64,000 bases of DNA from Algoriphagus aestuariicola (GTDB taxonomy: Bacteria > Bacteroidota > Bacteroidia > Cytophagales > Cyclobacteriaceae): assembly GCF_017254835.1 (NCBI RefSeq), contig NZ_JAFKCW010000001.1:186001-250000 (forward strand). Direction: 5' to 3'. The translations under genes and the position numbers were made by a program. This document shows positions 35,205 to 44,889 of this stretch, piece after piece. Below the pieces are notes generated by a model, which saw only the letters and a program-made list of their open reading frames with translations, was not told the DNA's origin and searched no databases. Each line of letters begins with the position of its first letter. Positions within the stretch are counted from its first letter, which is position 1.

Positions 35205-38200
35205 ATGAGAAAGTTTTTACCGATTGCTTTCGCCTTGGCTGTGTTGCTGAGCCTGTCAAGCTCAGTTTACGGTCAACAGCGGGTATTGAGAGGGAAGGTT
35301 ACAGCGTCTTCGGACGGCCTTCCTTTGCCAGGAGTGACGATCCTGGACAGGAGTAACCAGTCGGGGACCACCACTAATGTGGATGGTGAGTACTCGATCT
35401 CTGTGACGGACCAATCCGTGTTGGTCTTTTCGTTTATTGGCTTTTCGAGCAAAGAGATTACGGTGGGCAACCAAACTGAGCTCAACGTAGTCCTGGACGA
35501 GGAAGCTAGTGATTTGAGCGAAGTTGTCGTGACTGCCCTAGGTATCAGCAAGGAAAAGGAAACCTTGGGGTATTCTGTGACGGCTGTGGGCAGCGAAACC
35601 TTGACCAAGGCTAGAGAACCAAATGTCGCAAACTCCCTTGCCGGTCGAGTTGCCGGTTTGGTCGTGAAGGGAACCAATAGTGGTCCAGGCGGGACCTCCA
35701 AGATCACGCTGCGTGGTCTTCCAAGTATCAGCGGTACCGGATCTCCATTGTATGTGATCAATGGAATCCCAATGGACAACACCCAGCGTGGGTCAGCCGG
35801 TGAATGGGGCGGAGGCGACACTGGGGATGGTATTGGTAACCTCAGTCCGGACGATATCGAAACCATGACGGTGCTCAAGGGGCAAGCAGCTTCAGCGCTA
35901 TATGGCTCCAGAGCGTCCAATGGTGTCATTTTGATTACCACAAAACAAGGCTCCAAGGGCAGCGACTGGTCTTTGGACTATACCATGAACTACATGGCTG
36001 AAAAGCCAGTGGACTTCACGGATTTTCAGACGGTCTACGGACAGGGTACGGGAGGTCTAAAACCCGCAACCGCTGCCGATGCCCAGACAACTGGGAGATT
36101 GGCTTGGGGAGCACCGCTCGACGGTAGTTCTGTAGTCGGTTTTGATGGAAACCAGTATCCCTATTCACCCACGGACGACCGGTACATCGACTTCTACCGC
36201 ACGGGATCCAACTTTACCAACACGGTGTCTATCTCCAAGGGATTGGGAACGGACGGATCATTTAGAATGTCTGTATCCAATCTAAGCTCCAAATCAATCG
36301 TGCCAAACAGTGGAATGGACAGGCTGAGCATCAATCTGAATGTGGATCAGAACATCACCGACAAGCTGAATGTGTCTGCCATGATCAATTACATTGATCA
36401 AAACTCGAACAACATCCCGTTTTTGAGTGACGGTCCAAAAAACCCGAACAACTTTCTGATGTTGGCGCCAAACATTAGCCAGAGTATTTTCGCCCCAGGC
36501 TATAATCCTGAAACCGGCGCGGAAACTGTCTTTAGCGACGATATCTACGTCACCAATCCTTATTTCATTGTAAACCAAGGGGTGAACGATGCAGGCAGAA
36601 AGCGAACTATCTCCGCCCTCTCGACCAAGTATGCCTTCACCAAGGACATCTTTGCGATGGTCCGTCTCGGGAATGACGTCTCCAATGATGACTTTTTCAG
36701 TGTCGACCCCACCGGACTCGCCTATACAGCCGACCTGAAAGGTAATCTGGGAGGTCGCGGCCAGTCCCAGAGGTCAGAGTTCAACATTGACGGTATTTTG
36801 GGAGCCAAGTTTGACCTTGCGGAGAACCTTACCTTGGATGCGCTTGCCGGGGCAAATTTGCGAAACAACAAGTTTGAATCCGTCGGAGTTGGAGGGAGCA
36901 GATTTGTACTCCCATATCTTTATTCGCCCTTCAACGTGGAGACTTTCTCAAGATCCTATGAGTACAATGAGCGCGAGGTGCATTCGGCCTACTACTCTGT
37001 AGGATTCGGTTTCAACAATATCCTGACTCTGACCACAACAGGTCGATACGATGTGTACAGTACTTTGCCTACGGACAACAACAGCATTTTCTCTCCATCT
37101 GTGGCCGCAGCCTTCGTATTCGACCAGCTGCTGGATATGCCGGCTTTGGACTTTGGTAAGCTCAGAGCATCTTATGCGGTTACGAGCGGGGAACCGTTCC
37201 AAGCCTATCAAACAGCTTTTTACTACAGCTCTGCCAATGCGTTTAATGGCATACCGGCGGGTTCTTCGCCAACGAGCCTACCAAATTTGGATTTGAAGCC
37301 CTTTACCACTGACGAGATAGAATTTGGGGTAGACCTTAGCTTTTTCAACAACCGCCTGGGTTTTGATATCGCGTACTACGAAAAGGAAACCCACAATGAA
37401 ATCATGAATGCCAGCTACAGCATCGCCTCTGGCTTCAACAGTGCAGTAGTGGCGACTGGATCTACCAGTAACAAGGGCCTGGAAGTGTTGGTGACAGGTA
37501 CGCCGATCCAGAGTCCAAACTTTGTTTGGAAGACCTCCTTCAACCTTTCCAAAGTGAAAAATGAAGTACTGAGTACCGACAACAACAACAATCCGGTCAA
37601 TCTTGGGCAAAACAGGGCTACGCTTGGCAATGCGGTGACTGCCTATGTAGTCGGAGAGGCGGGACCTCAGATCAGGGCTTATGACTATGCCTACAACGAG
37701 GACGGCAGCATCAGAGTGGATGCTTCAGGACTTCCGGTTCGTGGAGAATTGATCAACATGGGATCTGTTCTGCCTACATTATATGGAGGATGGAGCAACG
37801 AGTTCAGCTACAAAGGAATCATGTTCTCCTTCCTGATTGACTATAACTTCGGTAACAAGGTGCTTTCCGCCACTGAGTTTTATTCGATCTTCAGAGGCTT
37901 GCATCAGATCACGCTTGAAGGCAGAGAGGGCGGCGTCACTAACGATGGAGTCACCTCCACTGCCGAGGCCTACTACCGGGCGCTTGCGCAGAATGTGACC
38001 AGTACCAGTGTCGTTGATGGTGACTTCATCAAGCTGAGACAACTGACCTTGGGTTATGCGCTGCCATCCAAATGGTTTGGCAATACTCCGGTGTTGAAAG
38101 GACTGGAAGTTTCTTTGGTCGCCCGAAACCTCGCAATTTTGATGAGAAAGGCTGACAATATCGACCCTGAAGCAAGTTTTGGCTCCAACATCAACTACAC

Positions 38201-38270
38201 CGGCATAGAAGGAGCCAATCTCCCAAGTACCAGGTCATTTGGCTTTAATCTCAACTTCAAATTGAATTGA
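35205..38270 (+). CDS. SusC/RagA-family TonB-dependent outer-membrane transporter
   Basis: This 1021-residue protein is a complete SusC-type receptor. A signal peptide ending at VYGQ is followed by the carboxypeptidase-D-like domain (VLRGKVTASSDGLPLPGVTI ... VLDEEASDLSEVVVTALGIS). Then comes the plug domain with the SusC signature, here DDIETMTVLKGQAASALYGS with RASNGVILITTKQG, and a long beta-barrel ending in the aromatic-rich SFGFNLNFKLN. It forms the pore and lid complex with the SusD protein encoded one base downstream, and takes up oligosaccharides or other bulky nutrients using TonB energy. The substrate is unknown because no glycosidase is next to it. Confidence 0.97.
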   Translation: MRKFLPIAFALAVLLSLSSSVYGQQRVLRGKVTASSDGLPLPGVTILDRSNQSGTTTNVDGEYSISVTDQSVLVFSFIGFSSKEITVGNQTELNVVLDEEASDLSEVVVTALGISKEKETLGYSVTAVGSETLTKAREPNVANSLAGRVAGLVVKGTNSGPGGTSKITLRGLPSISGTGSPLYVINGIPMDNTQRGSAGEWGGGDTGDGIGNLSPDDIETMTVLKGQAASALYGSRASNGVILITTKQGSKGSDWSLDYTMNYMAEKPVDFTDFQTVYGQGTGGLKPATAADAQTTGRLAWGAPLDGSSVVGFDGNQYPYSPTDDRYIDFYRTGSNFTNTVSISKGLGTDGSFRMSVSNLSSKSIVPNSGMDRLSINLNVDQNITDKLNVSAMINYIDQNSNNIPFLSDGPKNPNNFLMLAPNISQSIFAPGYNPETGAETVFSDDIYVTNPYFIVNQGVNDAGRKRTISALSTKYAFTKDIFAMVRLGNDVSNDDFFSVDPTGLAYTADLKGNLGGRGQSQRSEFNIDGILGAKFDLAENLTLDALAGANLRNNKFESVGVGGSRFVLPYLYSPFNVETFSRSYEYNEREVHSAYYSVGFGFNNILTLTTTGRYDVYSTLPTDNNSIFSPSVAAAFVFDQLLDMPALDFGKLRASYAVTSGEPFQAYQTAFYYSSANAFNGIPAGSSPTSLPNLDLKPFTTDEIEFGVDLSFFNNRLGFDIAYYEKETHNEIMNASYSIASGFNSAVVATGSTSNKGLEVLVTGTPIQSPNFVWKTSFNLSKVKNEVLSTDNNNNPVNLGQNRATLGNAVTAYVVGEAGPQIRAYDYAYNEDGSIRVDASGLPVRGELINMGSVLPTLYGGWSNEFSYKGIMFSFLIDYNFGNKVLSATEFYSIFRGLHQITLEGREGGVTNDGVTSTAEAYYRALAQNVTSTSVVDGDFIKLRQLTLGYALPSKWFGNTPVLKGLEVSLVARNLAILMRKADNIDPEASFGSNINYTGIEGANLPSTRSFGFNLNFKLN

Positions 38271-38271
38271 A

Positions 38272-39873
38272 ATGAAAAAATATATTAGTTTATTCCTTAC
38301 GGGCGCATTGTTGGCCGTCTCCAGTTGTGATGGCGATTTTGAAGATATCAACACTGATCCCAACCGAGCCGATGGAGGCGTTTTTGATCCAAACCTGATC
38401 CTACCCACGGTTTCCTACAACTATGGGAACATGATGACCGGCTATACCGGGGCCATACTTTTCCAAAGCATGTGGGTACAAGTGATGGCCTCCACCTCCA
38501 CAGGTGGTGCAAACTACTATTCCAATGCTGACAAGTACGTGGCATCCGGAAGTACAAACAGCTACATCCAGAGTGTATGGAATGATGGCTTTGCGGCAGC
38601 TTCAAGAGTATATCAAATGCAGAGTTTGGCGGAGCAAAAAGGCTTCGGCAATTTGGTCGCGGTGGGAGAAATCTGGAAGGTCTTGACCTTGTCCTTCGTT
38701 GCTGATGTCTACGGCGATATCCCGTATTCAGAAGCCTTGCAGGCGGAAGCGGGGATCACCCAGCCAAAGTACGATTCTCAGCAGGAAGCCTACACTGCTA
38801 TGCTTGCTGATCTCGATGCCGCGCTTGCTTCCATCAACGATGCAGGGGGGGAGATCAAAAACGACGTATTGTACGGAGGAGACTTGGCGAAATGGAAAAA
38901 GCTTGGCTACTCCATTATGCTGCGTATGGCGATGAGACTCGTGGACGTCGATGCTTCGACTGCCCAGACCTATGTGCAAAAGGCAATCACTGGTGGGGTG
39001 TTTGCGTCCATCGACGACGAGGCCGTATTGGTGTCGGATCAGGTGAATGGCTATGCCAACTCAAGCGCCAATGCGCTCAACGTAATAGATGACGTGTATG
39101 AGGTAAGGTGGTCAAATAAGCTGATCGATTTCCTGAAGTCAAAAAATGATCCTAGGCTTCCAGTAATTGCGGAAGTCCCAGGAGCTGGATTGGCTGCAAA
39201 CAGGAGCACTACTCCGGGCAACAACGATCCGAGCGCTCAGATTGGAATGCCAAATGGCTACGACATGAGAGGTGGATCCACCGATATTGTCAATGCTCCG
39301 AACTATCCAGGGCCTACCGGAACGGGCGCGGATGTGGCACCGATAGGAAAGTATTCTAGGCCAACAGCCATCTACCGGGACAGAGATGCTCCTGTTTTTA
39401 TTCTGACCTACTCAGAAATCCAATTGCTGCTGGCCGACGCAGCCGCAAGAGGATTCTCAGTGCCGGGTACCGCCTCTAGCTACTATGCTGCCGGCGTGGA
39501 AGCGGCTCTAGTTTCCATAGGCAAGTTTGGCGGAGCATCCATCGCTCCTTCTGCTGCAGCGGCTTTTGCTGCAGCCAATCCATTGGATACCAGCAGTGCC
39601 GAGTCCTCGCTCAAGATGATCAACGAGCAAATCTGGGCTACCACCGGGATCTTTGCCAACTTCGTTGAGTCTTGGAACAACTGGAAAAGATCGGGCTATC
39701 CGGTATTAACTCCGGTGAATTATACCGGTAACTTCTCTTCTGGCCAGATTCCAACTAGACAACTCTACCCTGCATCCGAGAGCTCTACGAACCCTTCCGG
39801 ATTGTCCAATGCGACCTCTCGAATGGGTGGCGACACTTGGACTACCAAGGTTTGGTGGGATGGAGGAAATTGA
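38272..39873 (+). CDS. SusD/RagB-family nutrient-binding lipoprotein (SusD-like_2)
   Basis: A lipoprotein signal ends at VSSC (Cys19), followed by the opening DFEDINTDPNRADGGVFDPN, which marks the SusD-like_2 branch. The TPR-like helical scaffold runs through AASRVYQMQSLAEQKGFGNL, LTLSFVADVYGDIPYSEALQ and FILTYSEIQLLLADAAARGF. Length is 533 residues. It binds the substrate at the cell surface and hands it to the SusC channel. The start lies one base after the susC stop, so the two genes are one transcription unit. A strong hairpin ends it. Confidence 0.96.
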   Translation: MKKYISLFLTGALLAVSSCDGDFEDINTDPNRADGGVFDPNLILPTVSYNYGNMMTGYTGAILFQSMWVQVMASTSTGGANYYSNADKYVASGSTNSYIQSVWNDGFAAASRVYQMQSLAEQKGFGNLVAVGEIWKVLTLSFVADVYGDIPYSEALQAEAGITQPKYDSQQEAYTAMLADLDAALASINDAGGEIKNDVLYGGDLAKWKKLGYSIMLRMAMRLVDVDASTAQTYVQKAITGGVFASIDDEAVLVSDQVNGYANSSANALNVIDDVYEVRWSNKLIDFLKSKNDPRLPVIAEVPGAGLAANRSTTPGNNDPSAQIGMPNGYDMRGGSTDIVNAPNYPGPTGTGADVAPIGKYSRPTAIYRDRDAPVFILTYSEIQLLLADAAARGFSVPGTASSYYAAGVEAALVSIGKFGGASIAPSAAAAFAAANPLDTSSAESSLKMINEQIWATTGIFANFVESWNNWKRSGYPVLTPVNYTGNFSSGQIPTRQLYPASESSTNPSGLSNATSRMGGDTWTTKVWWDGGN

Positions 39874-39902
39874 TTTTTCTTTTAATCGAATCTAAAAATA
39901 AA

Positions 39903-39932
39903 AGGAGGTTCTGGAGTGATCCAGAACCTCCT
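39903..39932. terminator. Bidirectional terminator between susD and haloperoxidase genes
   Basis: A perfect 13-base stem (aggaggttctgga / tccagaacctcct) with a four-base loop is flanked by T-rich sequence on both strands, so it can end both convergent transcripts. Confidence 0.88.
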
Positions 39933-39992
39933 AGTTTTAGGGGGTGGGGCGAAAACCAAAAGGCGCCTATTTTAGACCACCCAAACCCTGAT

Positions 39993-41318
39993 CTATTTCC
40001 CCACTTTCTCCCAGATTGATTTGCCGATCTTTTTTCCCTGGGCAACTCCGTTTTCGATGGCGTCCCTAAAATGGATGCCTCCATACAGCCGAGAAATAGC
40101 AGCTTCCTCGGAAGCTTGATTGAAAGAGGTGAATTCCCGCTCAGGCAGGCCAAAATACACTTCTGAGCTGTCAATAAATCCGAATCCATCTCCAAAATAG
40201 GATGTGAGAAGGCTGGATGCAGCGCTGCTGACGACTGAGTGTCCAGAGGTATATTCCGGAAATGGGGGTGTCTGCAGAATAGGTTTCCAGGTTTCGTCTA
40301 GCGTTTGGTTGATCACTGTCTCAGGGCGGATTCGGTGGGTGTCATATTTGGCTTTCCAACAGGACACGAATGCATCGTGAAGTGCCATTCCCACCAGCGT
40401 ATGGAGATAGGCAGTTTCGGCAAATGGCAGTCCGGCCTTTTGCGCAGCAATACCTGTAATGCCCATCCAGTGTCCCCCGGGCGAGATTTTTTTCACACCG
40501 ATGGCCATATGGCCCGCAAATTCCACCTTGAAGGGATTGCAATCCCAGAAGTTTGCGATCAGACGCTCTTCCTCGCTGAGGTTTTTGACCCGCTCATACA
40601 CTTCGGTCATTTGCCGCTCAAAGGAAGAACCCGGTTGAAGATCGAATGGGGCCATGGGAGCCGGATCGTATTCACTCAGGTTTTCTAGGAAAAATGTCTT
40701 CATGGTTTTCCATTCCGGCTCTATGGCAGCCATGTAGGCAGGAGGCGTTGGATACCAATAGCCTGGTCCCTCTTTTGGGGTGTAGCGTGTCAATGCGGTG
40801 AGTTGGAGATAGCCGTCCTTTTTGGCGATGGATAGGACTTGGTCCGCTACAGCCTGGGCAAACTGCAGATGGGTGTCTTGGTTCTTTTTGTTTATCGTTT
40901 TTGATTTCAGCCCCCATGTTTGCCAGACCTTCTGTTTTTCTTTTAGAAGGTAGCCAGAGGGCATGATTTTCTCCCCAACCAAAAGCATGGCGTAGATCGC
41001 GGCAAATTCCGGAGAGTCGATGCGCTGCAAAGACAGCGGAGCGCTTTGCTCGTGGATGTTGGACTGGGCTAGTAAGTCACCATTTCTGAATTCCACTCCT
41101 GACTCTTGCAGGACTCTGTAGGCGGCGAGGTTGACATAGGCATAGATCCTGGCAGCCACCGGTGGACTGGCCACATCGGTGACCATGACCTCGGTGATAT
41201 GGAAATGCTGCTCCGCGTAGATCCGGGGCCAGTCGTTGACTTTTTTTTGCCCCAGGCTGACTTGGCAGTAAAAAAAACTGATAGCCAAGGCGACGAGGCA
41301 TTTGACGACTTCTTTCAT
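39993..41318 (-). CDS. Vanadium-dependent haloperoxidase-type PAP2 protein
   Basis: This exported protein of 441 residues has the three vanadate/phosphate-binding blocks of the PAP2/haloperoxidase superfamily: K-x6-R-P (Lys324 to Pro332, KYDTHRIRP), TSGH (357-360, in place of PSGH) and S-R-x5-H (Ser409, Arg410, His416, SRLYGGIHF). A signal peptide ends around SLGQ. The long helical N-terminal half and WYPTPPAYMAAIEPEWK belong to the bacterial vanadium-haloperoxidase branch rather than to lipid phosphatases. Halide specificity, or a phosphatase role, cannot be told from sequence. It overlaps the upstream FG-GAP gene by the ATGA of stop and start, so both are translated together. Confidence 0.9.
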   Translation of the reverse strand: MKEVVKCLVALAISFFYCQVSLGQKKVNDWPRIYAEQHFHITEVMVTDVASPPVAARIYAYVNLAAYRVLQESGVEFRNGDLLAQSNIHEQSAPLSLQRIDSPEFAAIYAMLLVGEKIMPSGYLLKEKQKVWQTWGLKSKTINKKNQDTHLQFAQAVADQVLSIAKKDGYLQLTALTRYTPKEGPGYWYPTPPAYMAAIEPEWKTMKTFFLENLSEYDPAPMAPFDLQPGSSFERQMTEVYERVKNLSEEERLIANFWDCNPFKVEFAGHMAIGVKKISPGGHWMGITGIAAQKAGLPFAETAYLHTLVGMALHDAFVSCWKAKYDTHRIRPETVINQTLDETWKPILQTPPFPEYTSGHSVVSSAASSLLTSYFGDGFGFIDSSEVYFGLPEREFTSFNQASEEAAISRLYGGIHFRDAIENGVAQGKKIGKSIWEKVGK

Positions 41319-44300
41319 CTTCTTTGGTAAAACTCAGGTTGCTGTTGGTTTAGTCCAAATACCAAGGTCTTTTGATTTCCCAAGCTCAGCTCGAGAATGG
41401 ACTTGATGTCCCCTTTGATCCATAGTCCAGACTCAGTTGGGCTCAGAGGCCTAAATTGTGCTTGTCCCTCATTGAGCAACACAAGCCCCAAGCCTGCATC
41501 TATCTTTCCAATACGGATTCTGTTTTGGCTCTGGTTGCCGCCCAAGACGAGATCAGGTTTTGAGTCCCCGTTGAGATCGGTGACTAGGATGGCATAGGTG
41601 GGGAAACTCTGCGCGATCCGGGCGAGAGGATGGGCTGCGAACCCTGTAGATGTATTTTCAAAATACATTGTCTCAAAAGTGTTTACTTCCAGCTTTTGGG
41701 CTTTGGCGAGCTCCTCGGTCGTGAAGAGATCGCCAAGCTTTGCCTTGGAGTAGGCGGCATAGTTGGTGAATTTGCTTCGCATGCCTGCCATTTGGTCCAG
41801 CAATTCATCCCTACTGGCAAAGGGATAGTAGTCGTCGTCAACGAAACACTCCATGATCGGATCGATGCTGCCATTTTGGTCAAAATCTGCGGCGTAGAGT
41901 CGTAGGGATTTGTCCGGTCTGGCGACCAGCTGGCTGTTTAGCCCAAAATTCCCGGCAATGAGGTCGAGGTCTCCGTCTCCGTCAATGTCTGCCTGTGCCA
42001 GACTGCTCCACCATCCGGAAAGTTTGTCTGGGAAATATTTTTCGGACTGATCTTCAAACCGTCCATTTCGATTGACTAAGGCTAGGGGGCTGAGGTATTC
42101 TCCGACTAGAATGAGGTCGTCGATGCCATCTCCATCCAGGTCTTGGGCTATTGAGGCGGTGACCATCCCGAGCTTTCCGTCATGGGGCAATGCGTCCTCT
42201 ATCAAAGTGAACGCGCCCTTTCCATCATTGAGGAGTAGTTTGGAAGTGGGGATCTCAGGATATCGTCCAGGAATAATTCTGGCGCCCACAAACAAATCCA
42301 AATAGCCATCTCCATTTGCATCCAACGCGGCCGCTGCACCTGTGCTGATGCGGTAGTCGGGAAAACTTGCCTGGGGGACAAATACGCCATTGCCGTCGTT
42401 CAAGAAAAGGCGATCCCTCAAAGAGGCGTCTTCGCTGGTGTAGTCGTGATAGCCTCCGCTGCCGAGGAAAAGATCCATTTTGCCATCTCCGTTGAAGTCT
42501 TCGAAAAGGGCAACTGCGTCCGTGAATTCTGCCGCGGAGCGAAAGCCCCGATAGGGAGTCCAAGTGCTGTCTTGGTAGGCGTAGATTCTTCCCGGACTAC
42601 CCTTGCTGCCACCCACGAACAATTCCTCCATCCCGTCTCCGTCTACGTCTGATTTTGCCATTATCGGACCTAGGTGGCTGGGCATGGTGAGCATAAGAGG
42701 TTGGCGTTTAAAGTCATTCAGAGTAGAAGTCGCCGCAGCGAAATCCGTCATGGGGGAGACTTTCGCCAATAAACCGGTCTTCTTGGCTGCTGATTGGTAC
42801 CTGGGCAAGGTACTGGCCTTTTCTACTCGTAGTATTTGATTAGAGGTTGGCTTGAAGAGTGTTTGGATAGACTGATCTGGCCACAGGATTTGGAGGCTGT
42901 CCAACTGTGAGCTTTCGCCCAAGCCAAAATGAAGGCGATAGGTGCTGGAAGATTGAAAGCCCCGAGTAGGATAGAGCTCCAGTTTTTGGATTTTCTCTTT
43001 GGAAAAAGCCGTAAGAACAGCTCCCACGGCAAAGGTATTTTTTGAACTATCCCTCAATTCTACCTGCAGCCAATCGCCTTTTTCGCTTTTGTTTTCATAT
43101 ATGCTTGCGGTTTCGTTCAGGTGCGATACGACAAGATCCAGATCCCCGTCGTTGTCCAAGTCGCTATAGGCTGCTCCGGAGGAGAAGTTTTTCGCAGCAA
43201 ATCCAGCCGATTCGGATCGGTCGGCAAACTGGAGGTTTCCCTCGTTTTCGAAAAAGTAGTCATGGACAGGAGTGGAACCCATGGAGGTGACCAAGTGGAG
43301 GGTGTCTGCTTTTTGTCCATCTATGGCCTGTTTGAAATAATAGTCGCCTTTGTATTTCAGAAAATCCCGGTTGGTGTAATCGCGGTAGTACCCATTGGTA
43401 ACGAAGAGGTCCTTTTGGCCGTCGTTGTTCGCATCGAGGAAGAGTGCCGACCAGCTCCAATCGGTATTTGAAATACCCGCCATCTGGCCTATTTCCGAAA
43501 ATGCCCCGTTGCCCTGGTTGAGCTGGAGCATGTTTCGCATGTTTTGGTGGTGAAAGCCCTGCTTCAGCATCAAGGCATATTGCTCATAATTTTCCGGGCC
43601 ATAGAGAAGTTTTTGTCGCTCGTTGTCTTCGGGAAGCATGTCTAGGGTGAAGACGTCGGGCAAACCGTCATTGTTGATGTCCGCTATGTCTGCCCCCATT
43701 GAGAAGTGGGAGATATGTTGGAAGTTCTCCACGAGGCGGTCTGAAAAAGTTCCGTCGCCGTTATTGAGGTAGAGATAGTCGGGCTCGATGTAGTCGTTGG
43801 TCACCAGCAGGTCAGGCCAGCCGTCCCCGTTGATGTCGGAGGCCAACACGGAAAGACCGAAGCCTAATGCGATGCCCTTGATGCCGGACTTTTCGCTGAT
43901 ATCGACGAATTTCCCACCAATGTTTTCGTACAGTTTGTCGCCTGCGTAGGGATGCCTTTCCTTGCGCACGGCTTCAAACTCCAGGGTATTGATGACCTGG
44001 ATATGGTGGTTGAGAAGAAACAGGTCCAAGTCTCCATCCCGGTCAAAGTCAAAAAAAAGCCCCTGGGTGGAATTGGAAGGATCGGCGATACCAAACTCCT
44101 CGGCCTTTTCCTCAAATCCAAAATCTCCCAAATTGATCCAAAGCTCGTTTTTTCGGCTTTCTGGATCGTCTTTTCCGGAGTAGCAAACGTAAATGTCCAG
44201 CAAGCCGTCGCCATTGACATCAGCCATGCTCGCTCCGGTGGTCCAGGCGGTTTTGCCTTCCACTCCCGTAGCCTTGGTCATATCCTCAAACTTCAGCCCA

Positions 44301-44593
44301 CCAAGATTGCGGTAAAGCTTGTTGCCGGTCATGTTGCCCGTGAAGAAAATATCGTCCAGGCCGTCATTATCCAGATCCCCCACTGCGACACCTCCGCCAT
44401 TGTAAAAATACTCGTAGCGCAGGATGTTGTTTTTCTGGTCTTCTATCAGCTGGTTTTTGAAGGTAACTTTAGTCTTTTTCGGAGAGACGGCTTCAAACTT
44501 GGAGTCAAACCCTTGTCCAGAAGCCCAAAGTGATAGACTGGACAGCGAGGCTATCAGCAGAATTTTGGCAGTAATTATTAAAACAAAACGCAT
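41315..44593 (-). CDS. CRTAC1-like FG-GAP/VCBS protein with ASPIC/UnbV domain
   Basis: This exported protein of 1092 residues begins with a signal peptide (VLIITAKILLIASLSSLSLW). It then carries many FG-GAP/VCBS repeats forming a beta-propeller, with about fourteen calcium loops of the D-x-(D/N)-x-D-G-x-x-D kind, for example GDLDNDGLDDIFF, ADVNGDGLLDIYV, SDINGDGWPDLLV and ADIDGDGDLDLIAG. Near the middle is an ASPIC/UnbV domain (VGAVLTAFSKEKIQKLELYP ... FGLGESSQLDSLQILWPD). A second propeller of repeats follows. Such proteins are surface or periplasmic and often adjoin SusCD genes. It is the first gene of an operon with the haloperoxidase-type protein. Confidence 0.93.
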   Translation of the reverse strand: MRFVLIITAKILLIASLSSLSLWASGQGFDSKFEAVSPKKTKVTFKNQLIEDQKNNILRYEYFYNGGGVAVGDLDNDGLDDIFFTGNMTGNKLYRNLGGLKFEDMTKATGVEGKTAWTTGASMADVNGDGLLDIYVCYSGKDDPESRKNELWINLGDFGFEEKAEEFGIADPSNSTQGLFFDFDRDGDLDLFLLNHHIQVINTLEFEAVRKERHPYAGDKLYENIGGKFVDISEKSGIKGIALGFGLSVLASDINGDGWPDLLVTNDYIEPDYLYLNNGDGTFSDRLVENFQHISHFSMGADIADINNDGLPDVFTLDMLPEDNERQKLLYGPENYEQYALMLKQGFHHQNMRNMLQLNQGNGAFSEIGQMAGISNTDWSWSALFLDANNDGQKDLFVTNGYYRDYTNRDFLKYKGDYYFKQAIDGQKADTLHLVTSMGSTPVHDYFFENEGNLQFADRSESAGFAAKNFSSGAAYSDLDNDGDLDLVVSHLNETASIYENKSEKGDWLQVELRDSSKNTFAVGAVLTAFSKEKIQKLELYPTRGFQSSSTYRLHFGLGESSQLDSLQILWPDQSIQTLFKPTSNQILRVEKASTLPRYQSAAKKTGLLAKVSPMTDFAAATSTLNDFKRQPLMLTMPSHLGPIMAKSDVDGDGMEELFVGGSKGSPGRIYAYQDSTWTPYRGFRSAAEFTDAVALFEDFNGDGKMDLFLGSGGYHDYTSEDASLRDRLFLNDGNGVFVPQASFPDYRISTGAAAALDANGDGYLDLFVGARIIPGRYPEIPTSKLLLNDGKGAFTLIEDALPHDGKLGMVTASIAQDLDGDGIDDLILVGEYLSPLALVNRNGRFEDQSEKYFPDKLSGWWSSLAQADIDGDGDLDLIAGNFGLNSQLVARPDKSLRLYAADFDQNGSIDPIMECFVDDDYYPFASRDELLDQMAGMRSKFTNYAAYSKAKLGDLFTTEELAKAQKLEVNTFETMYFENTSTGFAAHPLARIAQSFPTYAILVTDLNGDSKPDLVLGGNQSQNRIRIGKIDAGLGLVLLNEGQAQFRPLSPTESGLWIKGDIKSILELSLGNQKTLVFGLNQQQPEFYQRR

Positions 44594-44889
44594 ATAGAGA
44601 ATCAAGCGGAATACAACCGAGCTCAAAGATTAGACTTTGCGATCGGAATAGGTGCAAGTCTTGTCAGCAGACCTATGGTTTTGCGACAAGGGTTTTTTAG
44701 GGTTTCGGTTTTGTTGGGATCGCTGTTGACTTTTGCCGTATCTTCCATTTTGGAGCCTTGCTCCTTGGGGATTCTTGATTAATTGGGGCGAAAGTGTTTC
44801 CTGAAATAAGGTATTTTTCAGGTCTTATGAAAAGATTCGCGGTCGAAAGGAGTCAGGTTTCTCGAAGCTTTTTTGTTCCTTTTGAGCCC

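Noticed and set aside
41315-44593. Repeated GDxDxDG segments taken as a recent repeat expansion or a CRISPR-like array
   Set aside because: They are calcium loops of normal FG-GAP repeats, spaced within a single reading frame and differing in sequence.
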